A stretch of 64,000 bases of DNA. Source: Erythrocercus mccallii. Taxonomy: Eukaryota > Chordata > Aves > Passeriformes > Dicruridae. The stretch is from assembly GCA_013397435.1 (NCBI GenBank), contig VZRG01000374.1:127548-191547 (forward strand). Reading direction: 5' to 3'. Position numbers and translations under genes: made by a program. The notes beneath the pieces are model-generated. The model ran no database searches, was not told the origin of the DNA, and saw nothing but the letters and a program-made list of their open reading frames with translations. Below, in pieces: positions 38,766-51,185 of this stretch. Position 1 is the stretch's first letter, and each line of letters begins with the position of its first letter.

Positions 38766-41700
38766 ATTTGAAATAAAAAGAAGGGAAACACCAAAGCTGT
38801 AAAATGAGTTACCCAAATTTCAGTTTTTTAGTAGAACTTCTGTTTCGGGTAGTACTGTGTTCATATATAATGTATATTACTCTGAAAATTGTTCTTGTTC
38901 TTTGAATTCCATCTCTTTATACAAGATACTGTAAATATGTGGTCTTGAAAAATGATAATTGTTTCCAGAACAATGTGTAGGATCACTGCAGAATTTGGGA
39001 AATTCTGGTCTTTTTTTTTTTTAAAGTATATTGTCTGTTTCTGATTCACATTTAAATAGTCTGAGAATTTCACACTCAAACAAACCTAAAAACTCTTGAA
39101 TGTTTGCTAATCTTTTATTTTCATCTGCACAAAAGGATCAGCTTTGTCATTCCTTCTACCTTCCAGTGCTCTGAGCTAATGTAAGATATACACCTTTGTA
39201 CAGAATATATGGGGAAAAAATATTCCACATAGATCTGTTGCCCCAGACCTTCAGCTTTTGGCTTTGTGGTTGTCATGGTGCAAAGGATCACAGGCTGCTC
39301 GGCTTTCTAGACTAAGAGTCACTTTCTTTTATGGCTCTAAATTTGGGATAAAGAAGGGAATATTTTTTTTCCTGTATGCATTCCCTCTAAGGCTTTGCTT
39401 GCCTAGAAGAGCATATTAATAAGTCAGGCCCGATTTTCATTTCTACAATGTGACTTCTGTTTGGCAAGCCTTCTTAGTGATCCAAAGTTAATTTCTCTTT
39501 ATTATTATTAATTCTGTTTTAAAAATCAAAGTTCAGCAGCAGTTCCCAATGGGTTGGCCCCAGTGACACTTCAGGATATTCATGTTCTGAGTAGCACTGA
39601 AAAGCAGAATCCAAAGTAGAAACAATGACGTAGAAGTAGTCAGAAAATACTGGATTTTGGTATCCTTTTTTGATGTCCCAAAAAATAGTAATGTAGCTGA
39701 TATTTTCTCTGCCAAATGTACATGTCTGTATGTGATCTGTCCTTTATTTGCTCTGTGTATGGATCTCAAGGTGGACTGGAGTTTCTCTGGTCAGAGCATG
39801 GGGGATTTTCCTTGACACTTCAGCACCTGTGTAGTGTGTGTTGTCTCTTTGGCCTTTGGGTGGGCACTGTGCAGCTGATCTGGCACATTCTTCACTGAAT
39901 CCTTTTCAAGGCTCCAGCTCTGCTCAGTGAAAAAAGGATGGTATTGCAGTTAGGACAAATGGAGAGTCAGGACACTTTGGCACATGTGAATGAAGAAACA
40001 GAAATGTTTTAAGTCATCTGTGGTTCAGATCTGCCAGGCTGAAAGTCTCCTCAGCACAACACAGAGTCAGTGCTATCCAGTGGTGAGGGATGCAATGAGT
40101 ATCTTGAGGAAACCTGACTACTCTTGTCTTGACCATGGAAAAGACAGAATCTGGACAAGCCATTTCACACCTCTGCTCCCTTTCCACTCTCCATTAGCCC
40201 AATAGCTCATAACAGCAGGGCCTGTCGTTCATGGCACACATTCCTAGCTCAGTAAAGCTTTGGTGTTTGCTGTCAGCTCATGCTGTAACGGTGATAGCCT
40301 CCAACACAGCAATCCACAGTGCTCCTTTCCAGTCCTCAGCATACAGCCATGGGTGGCAGGGCTAGATAAAACTGAGATACAGACACATTGCGAGGGGGCT
40401 GGAGCACAGCAACACATTTAGAGTGTTACTTTTATTAAAGCTGCCCTTTCCTTCTCCTACTCCTCCTATTCCTCCCTCAGATGATGATGACATTGATTTA
40501 TTTGTTTTACTTCTATAGTTAGCAAACATGGTTACTGAGCCGAATTAAAAATAAAGCAGCAACCCTTCTCTGTTCTAACACTGTGAGAGCTGCTTCTGCT
40601 GAAGCTTTGCATTGCAGAAAGGATATCAAGTCCTACCCCTAGCCGGGGGGGTTGTGGTCCAGATCGACGCGCTCTGGAGTAGATGGCAATTTCTGTCCTC
40701 TTTCTCTCTTTTGTGTGACTTCGGGCATATGATCATTAATATCATCTTGGTTAAAGAGTGAAGTCCCATTTCCATGGAAACATGGGGAAATGCCTTTGGA
40801 GTTTTAAAGGTCCTTTATTTATTGGGTAGAATTTTCACCTCATGTTTAAGCATTTAAAAAGAAGAAGTCTGCAGTGCTGGAGTCTTTTTAGAGAGATTGA
40901 GGTAAATGAGGGGGGCAATTATAAAAATGACATTTAATTTTGTTCTTCTATGTACTGCTGTAAAAATACATCAGCTGGTGAAAAATCAACCGAGTTTGCC
41001 TGAAGCCAATGGAACTAGACTAATTTACTACAGCCAGGACTTTGTCCCAGAGGTCTGGTAGCCTGTAGATTAGATTCCTAAGGGAAGCTATGGGACTTTC
41101 ATCACCTGAAATTCACATCTAGAAAATATAAACTACTTAGCAGGTATGGGGAGTTTTAGTTCTTCTTCAGCTCTAGATGAACAAAGCAATCTAAAGCTTC
41201 CTTTAGAATTTATTATTATACTCACAGAATTCCTAATGCAAAGTTTATTTATGTCTAAACTGCTTAATTTTTTGCATTGTTTAGTGTCAAAGGAAACCAG
41301 TAACTGTGCAGATACGTTGTGCTTTAATGTGGGTACATATTGTTTCCTATTTAGTATGAGATGCATGATATTGCAATGACTATTTAAATAGAATTTAAAT
41401 CCTGAGAATTCTCCACCTTGATCTTTGTTCAAAGTTACTTGCAGTACGTTATTGTAAAGACTAATAAAATACTTTAGAAGGTACTTGGTGCCATGAACAG
41501 TGCATGGAAAGATGGAATACACAAAAGGCAAGGTAAAGACTATGTTTAAAAAGGCTTAACCAGTGGCGTGGGAAATTACAGCCTTTAACGCAGTTGCTGA
41601 AGCTGAGGGATAAAATACCAGTCAATGTTGATGTTAGAGTTACTGTATTAGATGAAACCTGGTTCAACCAAAGGTTCAACATTATACATCCTGTTGCTTC

Positions 41701-43369
41701 ACTTTACAAATCATCAATTTTTTTTCACATATGAATCAAATCCCTGTTCTGATTTTAAAAAAGTTTTCTTTGTTTCACCAGTTGAATAGAAACTGTTTCA
41801 GTTTATCCTGGACCTGAACTTTGTTCTTTTCTGATAACCTTCAGAAAACTCTGCAATTGCAAATGTTCAAACCTGCTTGGAATAATGACAACTACATATA
41901 TGTGGCTCTTGACAGAGTGCCAAAGGAGAAGTGCAGATAGTCAGACTTAATATGTGACAAGATACCTGGATGATGTATTTATCTATAAGTAGTAAAATGA
42001 GAATGCAGAGGGGCTTTGGATTCAGCAATGGCCTTAATTTTTTTTGCCATCTGATTCCTTCTCTTTTATTACAAGCCTGGAAGAATTATGTTTTGCCTTT
42101 CTGAACCTTGCTGGTGAAGGGAGGTAACATAATTTCACTTTGAGCTCCCTGAATGTAGGACATCACATATGGAGCTGAACCAGAGGTGTCAAGAGTATTT
42201 GCATTTACTTCAGTGTCAGGCAGCTCTTAAAAACTATGAGAAGATATAGGGGTGTGTAGGTGTCTGGGGAGAATATTCCATCTGGGGGGAGTAGCACCAG
42301 ACTTGTCACTTGGTCTTCAGTGCAACAGAAGAAATTCTTGAAAGTGGGGATTGCAGGGGAAGGCTCAGGGCACCTGAAACTGAATCTTTACTTCTGAGCA
42401 ACCTACTTTTACTGCAAGTTTCTGGTTAGTCTGGTTCCTTCTGTATAGACTCTGGCCTCATTTTCTTCAGAGTGTCTCCCTGTCAGATGAAATTAGGGGG
42501 AAAGATGAGGTCGGTGAGCTGTACAATTAGGTGTGATAAATTCAACAGTAAGTTAATTTTCAGGTGGCTTTTTGAAGACAGGAATGTTAGTGAGACAGTT
42601 GATATTCATGAGTGTTGAATAAGTCTCCTCCCTTCTCCAAAACAATATTTCTCAGTAAACAATTGTTAGTGCTTTCCCTTCTCATCTGAATTTCAAGCCA
42701 GTGATGGTGGACACACGAGAGTGAACATGATCTCAGAACAAGGTCTTGTACAGATTAGAAGATTAAAATACTGCTCTAAATTTAGGACGCAGTCATTCGG
42801 ATGAGATATGATGGCAAATGCCTTTTATTTGTTTTAAAAGAAGAAAATCCAATCCTCAGCATCTGTTGAAAATATTAGCTGCTCTGATCAAAACTGAGAT
42901 ACAGAGCTCTGTGGGAAAAAAATTCTACCTGAGGAAAATGTATCTTTTGGTTTATATCTACAAAATGCTGGCTTGCTCCCTGTTTTATAATGTGTTTCAA
43001 AATCTGCACTATGACCCAGTCTAGAAATGGAGTGCCACAATTTGTAGTGCTGCAAAGAACATTTTTTTTTTTGCTTATGAGCTTGAAATGAAGTTATTAA
43101 ATAAACTTAAAATAAACTGTTATTTTAGTTAATGGTATATTTCAGCATTACAAATTAACTCATAACATAGAACAAATGCTTCCCTCAAGTTCAAATTGCT
43201 CTTTGTTTTTCCGCTGCTGCTTCTGTAAAAGCTCCTGAAACATTTTATTGATGAGGTAATGCACTCTTGTCTGCATGTAGTACCTCTGTAACTCCAGCAA
43301 AGGTTTCTGGTGACATGCTAGACCACAAGAACAAAGCTCAAATTTATTGTGTTCCCCCAGATGGAATTA
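38766..43369. other. unique sequence, no gene recognised
   Basis: No supported gene. T runs occur at 39011-39022 and 43062-43072. Near 40480-40505 the + strand can be read as Asp-Asp-Asp-Ile-Asp-Leu-Phe, which recalls the acidic stretch of elongation factor 1-beta, but a stop follows four codons later. A short CpG-bearing stretch lies at 40640-40685. The minus-strand frame at 41133-41531 (132 codons) is AT-rich and unlike any family I know. Confidence 0.45.
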
Positions 43370-43600
43370 CAGTCTTCATCAGTTAATGCAGAATCTCTCA
43401 AGTTTAGAAAGCTGAATCCTGACTTGTCAAGAAGATTAGGCTTGCAGTATTGCAGCTACCAGCAATGCTGTTTAAAAGCCTACTCAAAACGAGAAGTCAC
43501 TCAAATTGACTGTGTAGATATCCATCCTCATCTCTTGTACGCTTTAATTAGCAGTGCATTTTGAACAGTGTTGAAGTAATGTCACTGGCATTTGAATCAT
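43370..43600. other. possible conserved noncoding element
   Basis: Even-composition sequence with a TAATTA core at 43545-43550 inside GCTTTAATTAGCAGTGC and several short motif repeats such as TTGCAG. It resembles vertebrate enhancer-type conserved elements. This is pattern impression, not evidence of conservation. Confidence 0.14.
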
Positions 43601-43850
43601 GACCCTTTTATAACAAAAATTACTGCATCAGTTTCTCTGCAAATTCAGACAGACTTTTCTGCATTATGGACAGGCTGTGGTTTCAGTATTGCCTTTTGCA
43701 ATCAGATGTCTTAAAAACCAGAGCAATAACAATAACAAAATAAATGGATGTTCTAGATGACCTGTAAGAATCTGAGTTGCTATTCACTGCACTGTAGATC
43801 TTGCAATTTTTATTCTTGTACACAATTTACTGTTACTTAGTTTTTCTTAG

Positions 43851-43983
43851 AGCACTGCTAATTGGGAAGTTTGCACTTGATTTTCATACCAGTGTAAAGG
43901 AGCAGCTTCAGAGCACTGTGTCTCGTGTTAGCAGTTTTTTCAGGTTATTGCAGTCGAGGGGCACAGACTTGGCCTCAATTGCG
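43851..43983 (+). other. candidate internal exon, unknown gene
   Basis: The 133-base segment is preceded by a T-rich tract ending TTTTTCTTAG and followed by GCG|GTAAGA, a good donor. Only one of the three frames is open. It begins with the last base of a codon (phase 2) and ends on a codon boundary (phase 0). The 44 complete codons give a mixed, helix-like peptide starting A-L-L-I-G-K-F and ending T-D-L-A-S-I-A, with no low complexity. I do not recognise the protein, and a stop follows within the putative intron. No partner exon of matching phase is apparent nearby: the other candidate at 58565 starts in phase 2, so the two cannot be joined directly. Chance occurrence is quite possible. Confidence 0.2.
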
Positions 43984-46900
43984 GTAAGATGTTATTAAGT
44001 GAAAGTAATTTTCACACTCTTATTTGGACTATTAAGGATTAAGTAGTCTGAACGTTTAAGTTGAAGCATTTGGTGTGGGATATAATGTCTTATTAGCCCA
44101 CACCATACGAAGAACTTATCTGCTTCTGTGCCTCCCAACAGCAATGGGAATTGGAGGTTTTTTCTTGTTATTTTAATTTTTCCTGACAATGCCTATTTTT
44201 TTTTTTCACTCAGTTCTTGCTTGGTGTTACTTATAAATAATTGATTTAATATAGTACTGCTAGTCTGTTGAGAACTAATTTGTGGATAATGTCTCAAGTG
44301 ATCCAAAGTGGTATTACTTCACTGGAGTTGGAGTTACACCATATTTGCCAGTTGGGGATGAGGGCTCTTGATCCCAGTAAGGCAGCTACTGGTCTCTACA
44401 TGCTCACAAGTGGCCATCCCTACTCAGCTCAAGGAACAGACAACATATTGAAAAAAATCTGGGGCAAAAGAATAGCAGGAGTACTTCACTTAATTTTTTT
44501 ATTTCTGTTTATTTTACTTTTCCACAAGATAGATATTTTTCTTTCTTTTTTGTTGCCCAGAACTTTATCTGTGCAAGAGCTTTAGTGCAGTATTTGTTTT
44601 AAGAGAAGTTACCTGCCTGTAGCTGGAAGGATCTTACTGAGTAGCTGCAATTACCTCCCTGGTGGAATTTTTTCCCAGTAGGAACTTTTCATAACCCTTC
44701 AGTATACTTCATGGCTTGAAAGACTGAATGTGGCTGTAGGGAAGAAGCATCACCTGTGGAGCTGTCGAGATAATCTGCTGCCATGGCAGCTAGCAAAGCT
44801 GGGTTTTGTGGTCATACTAACTTCACCAGTTAGGTATTTTTGCAAGACTTGGGAGCAGAGTATTGTCTTTCTCTTCCCTGTTGTTCATGTAGATGTGTCA
44901 GGATGTGAACTCTGTCCTACCATCAGCATGGGATGATTATGTTCACTTTTAGAGCAGCAAAAATCAGTCCTAAAAGGTACATTTAAATCCTAGGTTGAAC
45001 AGAAATTGGTCACGCTCCCCTTAAATTTCAGGATTTCTCTGTCTTTTGCTATGTGCCTTTTATTAATGTTCTCTTTTCCTCTTTACTGTGTTCATTCTGT
45101 CCTTCTGCTCTGGTAAAGGCAGCTGGAAGAATGAAGCTGGAGCAGGTTGATGCAGTAGCAGGCAGGGGTGGGAGTGTGTAACTTCCCTCATCTCCTTCTC
45201 CTCAGTGACTCACATGCTGTGGGCCAGGTCCCCAGGCAAGCTGGTCAGTACAGCCAAGCTGTGCTGTCCCTCCTGCTAAGGAATATCACTAGAAAGAGGG
45301 CAATGATACTATTTCAGTAGCACCCTGCTCAAAATATTTCTTCTCACTTCTCTTCAGTGCCCATTAGTCTTTCGTTGGAGGCTTTATTGAAGGGATATAC
45401 AGGATGGAGTTTCAGGGGAGAATTTATTCCTCCCTCCAAAGTGGATGTGGTACGAAAATCAGAATAACACCCAGTGATTCCATCCATTTTTAAGTGCTGG
45501 GAAAGTGGCATAGTGAATAACCGTAAGTAACCTGCACTTGGGTGTTTTTTACATCTATATTGTGATCCCATCAGATCAGATGGTCTAAAGTAGTTTGGAT
45601 TTCCATGCTACGAAAAGGTCAAGTTTCATCTCATATGTGTACAGTGAGCTTCCAAAGGGTATCCTGGCCTGGCTGCTTCTGTATCTGCCAGGAGCAAAAG
45701 GCAGCTGGGATATTTTTGCTCCTGTTTGATAGAACAATGGTCATTTTGTGGTCAAGGTGTGATTTCATCCAACAGATGGTTGCTATCTAAAGAAATGGTT
45801 TCTATGTGTGTCTTTTTGAAGAGGTGATGCAGCAGTAAAATATGTGGGGAGAAAAATAAATTACTATATTTCTGTACCTTACTGTGCTTAGTGGGGCTGA
45901 CATAATGAAACAAGGAAAATACTACTTAGTTCTAATTCACCAGAGTTGGTTTTTCTTCCTTTTAATAGTGCTGTATTAGGAGACAGTGCCAGTTCAAGGC
46001 ATGATGAGCAGTTCCCTCTAGCTGATTTTTAATCCAGATTTAATTCTACCTGAAACCAGCATGATTTAATGACTATTTAGTTGTGTGCCAATGTAAAATG
46101 ACTCAGCATTCCCACACAGGTCACATCTTAGGGGACATGCAGTTTTATCCTGTGCAAGAGGGCTAAGACCCTTGGATCCATGGGTCCCTTCTTGAAAAAC
46201 CCCAAGAAAATATGAGGTCGAAGTTGGATTGAATCTGGTGATAGATCTGCCTTCTCAGTGCCACAAGTGTTACTCCAGGGTAAAAGGGGGTGGGATGGTT
46301 GTACAGTTGATAGCTTTTGCTCTGGTAATTTGGTGGTAAAGGATTTTAATCTCCTGTGCTGTCAGTTATCTTCACATCTTAATGCTCAATGATAGAAAAG
46401 AGCCTCAGATACTGGTCTTATTCTTTCATAATAAAACCAGTGCATAAACAAGTAATATATTCTTTCTATTATGGTATTATCAGTGACTTAACTTCAAAAT
46501 ACTTCAAAGTTTTTTGACCCCAGTGACTAAACAATACACCAACACAAGAGTTAAGAGTGTGGCATTACAAATCCCTGTTTTACACTCAAAATCTCTTTCA
46601 AATTAAAATAATGTCCAAGTAATAGGGCATGTACTGTCATAAAGTAAATGCTCAGATCTCTTCCAGGTGAAGGTAGGGCTTCAGGTCATTCTGTCTGAGG
46701 ATTTATCCAACCCTGAAGGAGCACCAGCAGTTTACTGTGTCCTTTTCTGAAGCTATATAGGCAGAAGAGAAGCAGCACCCAAAAAGAAATTAGAAGAAAA
46801 ATAAGTCTGTTTCCTCCCTGCTGTTTGTTTGTTATATGCATTTAACGGTGCTTTGTATTGTGGAGGTTATTTTAGCCTGCTTGTATACAAGTGATGAGTC

Positions 46901-47549
46901 AACAGGGAGAGAGCAGAACCACATATGTATAATTTAACAGAATTTAGATGAAAAAAGAAAAGGGCAGATTATGAGAAAAATGAACATTTCTTAAATTGGT
47001 TCCAAAAGAAAAGAAACACAACCCAAACTCCTGTTATACCATTTGTTTAACAAGATCAACAGGGCTGCTAACGAAAGCTAAAGACCTCCACTTTCATGTC
47101 AGCCATGAAGATGGCTGCCCTAGTTGATGTACTGCCTGTACTTTTCTGCCTCAATATCTCCCTGAAAGTTTCCCTATTCTGAGACTGAGACCTAGGCTCA
47201 ATGCTGTGACAGCTGTCCCTTGGGGTTGGGAGGGAATGCAATAATCTCTCTCCTGACTGAGAGTGCCTCGGCCTCTCCCTGCAGCACAATTCAGTGTCTG
47301 CTGCGTGTCGAAGGGAGAAGGCCTTCATTGTGATTCTGGTGAGATTTGTAACAATGTGTGACACAGGCGATGCTGTTGTCTTAATCTGGTGTGAAACCGG
47401 GTGTGATTTCTCCTCCAGGCAGAAATGTTAAAGTTTGCTACAGAAAATTTGATTTTTTTAAAAAAAAGTTATGTGTAACTCCAAAGTTGATTACCAAGAG
47501 CAAGCTTCAATCATAAGTATTTTTGGTAAATAATTCATGGTGTCCTCAG
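43984..47549. other. unique sequence, no gene recognised
   Basis: No supported gene. A 54-base exon-like segment at 47285-47338 (CTCTCCCTGCAG before, CTG|GTGAGA behind) was noticed, but it is too short to judge. A Maf/AP-1-like TGACTCAGCA lies at 46099-46108. No repeat is recognised until the CR1 copy begins at about 47550. Confidence 0.45.
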
Positions 47550-48599
47550 AGCTAAACAGCTGGATAAACACACCATGCAATGGGTGAGCACTGGCTCATG
47601 AGTCAGGCACCAAGAGCTGCTGTGAATGGGACCTGTCACCTGTGGGGCTCTGCAGGGCTCCATCCTCAGCTCTGTGCTCTTCATCATCTTCATCAATGAC
47701 TTGGGTGCAGCACTGGAAGGGATACTGAGCAAGTTTGCAGACAATGCAAAACTGGGAGGAGCTGTTGATTCCCTGGAGATCAGGGAGGCCCTGCAGAGAG
47801 ACACTGACAAATTAGGGGACTTGGCAGGCACCCAGTGAGGGATCATGTGAAGTTCAACAAGGGAGAGTGCTGGATTCTAAACCTGGGACAGGGTAACCCT
47901 GGATGCATGGACAGACTGAGGAATGAGAGGCCGGAAAGCAGCGCCACAGAAAGGGGCCTGGGGGTCCTGGTCAGTGGCAATTTGAACATGGGTCAGCAGT
48001 GCCCTGGCAGCTGGAGGGACATCCCTGTCCTGGGTACATCAGGCACAGCATCACCAGCCAGGGAAGGGAGGAGATTGTCCTGCTCTGCTCTGCACTGGGG
48101 CAGCCTCACCCCGAGTGCTGGGGGCAGGTTTGGGTGCCACAATATAAAACAGACATTAAGGTATGGGAGAGTGTCCAAAGGAAGGAAACGAAGATGGTGA
48201 GGGGCCTTGAGGGGAGGCCTCACGAGGAGCGGCTGAGATCTCTTGGTGTGCTCAGCCCGGAGGAGACTGAGGGGAGACCTCTCTGCAGTTACAATCCCTT
48301 GTGAGAGGAAGAGGAGAGCAGCACTGATCTTTGCTCCATGGTGACCAGTGACAGGCCCCAGGGGAATGGCTTAAAGTTGCATGAGGGGACATGTAAGTTG
48401 AATATTAGTAAAAAGTTCTTTACTCAGAGGGTGGTTGGGCACTGGAAGAGGTTCCTCAGGGAAGTGGTCACAGTACCTGACAGAGTTCAAAAAGCATTTG
48501 GACAATGCTTTCAGGCACATGGGGTGATTCTCAGGGTCAGAAGCTGGACTTGATCCTGATGGGTTCCTTCCAACTCAGCATATTCTGTGATTCTGTGAG
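47550..48599 (+). mobile_element. CR1 LINE, 5'-truncated, 3' end intact
   Basis: This is the 3' part of a CR1 non-LTR retrotransposon: the end of the reverse-transcriptase domain, the C-terminal ORF2 region and the short 3' tail. Recognisable CR1 ORF2 blocks are F-I-N-D-L near 47690, S-K-F-A-D-N-A-K-L-G-G near 47728-47760, K-F-N-K-G near 47850, E-E-R-L-R-S-L-G near 48220, and the V-V-x-H-W-x-R-F-L-R-E-V-V block near 48430-48470. The 3' end carries the usual TTCCTTCCAACTC sequence followed by ATTCTGTG octamers ending at 48599. The copy is dead. The reading frame is broken by a stop at about 47836 and by frame changes near 47830 and 48160, and the second catalytic Asp of the F-A-D-D motif is Asn (47743-47745). 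Severe 5' truncation is normal for CR1. The 5' boundary is approximate. Confidence 0.95.
47626..48509 (+). pseudogene. CR1 ORF2 (reverse transcriptase) remnant
   Basis: This is the broken coding part of the CR1 copy above. ORF2 of CR1 encodes an endonuclease and a reverse transcriptase used for target-primed reverse transcription. Only the palm motif C region onward is left here; the endonuclease and the N-terminal half of the reverse transcriptase are absent. The remnant is spread over three frames: 47626-47838, then about 47835-48200, then about 48160-48300, with the final ORF2 block in the 48338-48553 frame. The F-A-D-N at 47734-47745 replaces the catalytic F-A-D-D. No functional product is possible. 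Confidence 0.85.
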
Positions 48600-49582
48600 T
48601 TGAATTCATTTTTTATAAGCACACTGGGTATTCTGGGGTCAACACCTCAGACCCTGGCTTGAGTCAGATTCTCTTCCAGTTTGGAAGTTAGTTTTAAGCT
48701 GTTTCTTAAGTATTCTGCTTTCTGTGGACTGAAGGGAAAGGGGGAATCTTGTCAGGAGATGCACTTTTTCTTCATTTCTGTATTGCCATACAGTTGTTGT
48801 TGATGAGGAGAGGGGAAGGTGGTGATTTATTGTATTTTCTACACACATCCTTCATTCCTGGTTTGTTTTCTTGAATCAAATTTTTTCCCTAAGCCTCTCT
48901 TCTTTCATCCTAAAACTTGTTAAAAGTAATCAAAACCTTTTGATTAGAGTCTGAGCTTTGGATAGGGTCCTGCAGGGAGAGGTTTCTGCCCAGCATTGCT
49001 GGGGAACTGATGATTTCTGTTTTCATCTACCATTCATTTATTGCAGTAAATTCTCTTTCTCTACTGTAGTAAAGTCTCTTCCTCCACCTTCTGCTGAGCT
49101 CTTTCAGTTTGCCTCAAACAGAGGGAATTGAAAGTGGGGGACATGCATCTTCTTCCTTGAGATGGGTGCATAAAAACAATGCCAGAGGGAAAGGAAGAAA
49201 GTTGGGAAAGGTATGGAGAGGATGAAGGTGCAGGTGCTTGGAGCATGGTGGTGCTTGTCTTGCCTGGCATGGTAGTTTTATATTTTTATCTGTCTTTCTC
49301 GAGTGTCAGTCCAATGAAAAGTAAATGTAGGCTTGTTTTTCCCTGCCTTTTAAAAATTTATTTACTTTTTTTCTGGTTAACTATGCAGGCAAACCCTGAA
49401 CTCCCTTCCCTGCACTACTCTCTAGGCTCTGTGTTTAGAATGTGAAAGTCTAATTTGATTTTCAGAAGAGAGGATATTTCTCTATCCTGTGTGCTTGCAA
49501 AATCTTTTGTTAGAAAAAAAATTGTTGTTTTGGATTGTTTTAAAGCTTGCTTTTATTCTGGGTCTTTCACTGAGTCCTAGGT

Positions 49583-49610
49583 ATTTATATGTCTGGAAGG
49601 ACATATAAAT
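49583..49610. repeat. short perfect hairpin with GGAA loop
   Basis: The arms 49583-49593 and 49600-49610 are exactly complementary (11 bp). A twelfth T:G pair closes a GGAA loop, a GNRA-type tetraloop in RNA. No flanking features tie it to a known RNA gene or terminator, and it may be chance. Confidence 0.55.
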
Positions 49611-50380
49611 TTGATTCTTATATCAACACTTGGTAATAAACTTGTTTTGTCATCCCCTATAATGTTCTTTTTTTCTTAAATCGACAGTCTATAAACCATG
49701 GAATTATTTTTCTTTTGTCTAGTCAGTATGAATCTCCATTACCTTTTCAATTCTTGTTTGCATACTCAGAAATGGAAGATTTTTATTTTTAACCCCTCTG
49801 AGACCCTTGCATGCTAAATGAAAGCTTATAATGGGGAAAAATGTGGAAATGGACAATCACAATTTTTGGTGTCTCAATTTTCAAGGAAAAGATACTACAC
49901 AAAGAAGAAAAGAACACTTAATGATTCAGGGGCGTGGAAAGGTTCCAAATAATCCATATTTGAAACAACTGTCTGAAGCGTACAAGGCAAAACTGCAAGG
50001 CACACACTGGAATTGTAGAAAAGAAGAAAAATAATAGTTTATTATATAGTTTATGTGAGGCTATACAGTCCTTGAGTCATAATGACATTTCAGCTTGTGT
50101 AAATAACTTACAAATGAAGGATCCTGGTCTGATATAGAAATTACCTTAAATTAAGTTAATTTAGAAAGCATGTGCTAGAATCTGAGTGGCAAGAAAACAT
50201 TTCCAAGACTAATGTTAAAATGTTGCTCTAAATTCCTCCCTTCCTCCCTGTTTCGTTTTGTTGTCCTTCTCCTTATCTTCCAGATCAAATGAATATTGAT
50301 TGATGCCACCAAAAAGTACCCTGAAAAAAGCTTAATTTTTTATCTGGTTGGCAGAGTGATAACATAGAATATCTGCAGTC

Positions 50381-50398
50381 TTTTTTTTTTTTTTTTTT
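50381..50398 (-). repeat. poly(T) run of 18
   Basis: Eighteen consecutive T on the + strand. Read on the minus strand it is an A18 tail preceded by AT-rich sequence with AATAAT about 6 bases before it. It could be a mononucleotide microsatellite or the tail of a minus-strand retrocopy whose body would lie above 50400. I recognise no gene in that body. Confidence 0.6.
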
Positions 50399-51089
50399 GA
50401 GTATTATTAAAAAAAGTCACAGTCATACCATAGACATGTCCATCCAATTTGCTGTCACCACTGTTTGTCTATGCTTGAACCACAGAATGCAGGTCCTGCA
50501 TATCCCATGATTTTTGTCTGGATGAAATGCATGAAAATGTGTTATGAAAATAATTTCCATTCAGATTTCTTTTGCTTTCTGAAATAGTAAAAATGTATCA
50601 ATCTTCTCTAATGCTGATGTCCAGTCTGTGATGCAGCTGGAAATCATTTATGCTCAGAGTTCCCTAGAGCATTTCTTGTTGTTTGCTTGGAAAGACAGTG
50701 ATTAAATTTTATCATCTTGCTTACTTGATTGATTCCAGAATGTTTGAAATGTGAGCTTCTAACTCCCTGTGCACATCTCTGCCCTACATCAACTCACTCA
50801 AAGGGTTTTGATCCAAAGATTTAAAGATTTCTGGATCAGAACTTTCATGTGCCTTTTATTCTGTAGAAGGATCATATAAAATCATTGGTTGTCAGTTCAA
50901 CTTTAACTCTGGATGAAATGTGAGAATCCTAGTAATATGAATTTAAGGAAGATTTTACAGGGGCATGCATATTGGATGCAAATTAAAAAAAAAAAGATTT
51001 TAATGATGAAAAGAGTGGAGATCTAGCATAGCTTCTCAGTAGGAATAAGAGACAAGGTACAATCAGGCTAGATCTGAAAGGGGTCTTTA

Positions 51090-51185
51090 ACTTTGTGAAT
51101 TCAAACATATAAGTTTGCTTGAAATAGAGTTGACTGGCTTTCATGACCTAAAAGGTCTTTTCCAGATCTGATATTCATAGCTTTA
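51090..51185 (+). mobile_element. probable degraded CR1 3' tail
   Basis: The segment around 51130-51180 reads TGACTGGCTTTCATGACC, then AAAAGGTC, TTTTCCAG and a degenerate ATATTCATAG. This follows the order of the CR1 3' tail: a GACTxGATGACCT...AGGTCCCTTCCA hairpin followed by ATTCTATG repeats. The GACCT/AGGTC complementary pair characteristic of CR1 tails is kept. The body upstream (about 50940-51090) is too diverged for me to align. Length and orientation fit an old 5'-truncated insertion. Confidence 0.42.

Larger units (their letters stand above)
48600..51089. other. unique sequence with a hairpin and a poly-T run
   Basis: No supported gene. Contents are the hairpin at 49583-49610, an 18-base T run at 50381-50398 and an 11-base A run at 50985-50995. 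The open frame at 49831-50034 (67 codons, Lys/Gln-rich) resembles no family I know. Confidence 0.45.

Noticed and set aside
40480..40521. Reading of D-D-D-I-D-L-F after a strong pyrimidine tract plus CAG, like elongation factor 1-beta
   Set aside because: Agreement ends after seven residues and a stop comes four codons later. The matching DNA is a low-complexity GAT repeat, so this is coincidence or at best an unprovable remnant.
47285..47338. 54-base in-frame exon-like segment between CTCTCCCTGCAG and GTGAGA
   Set aside because: Too short for coding potential to be judged, and two frames are open.
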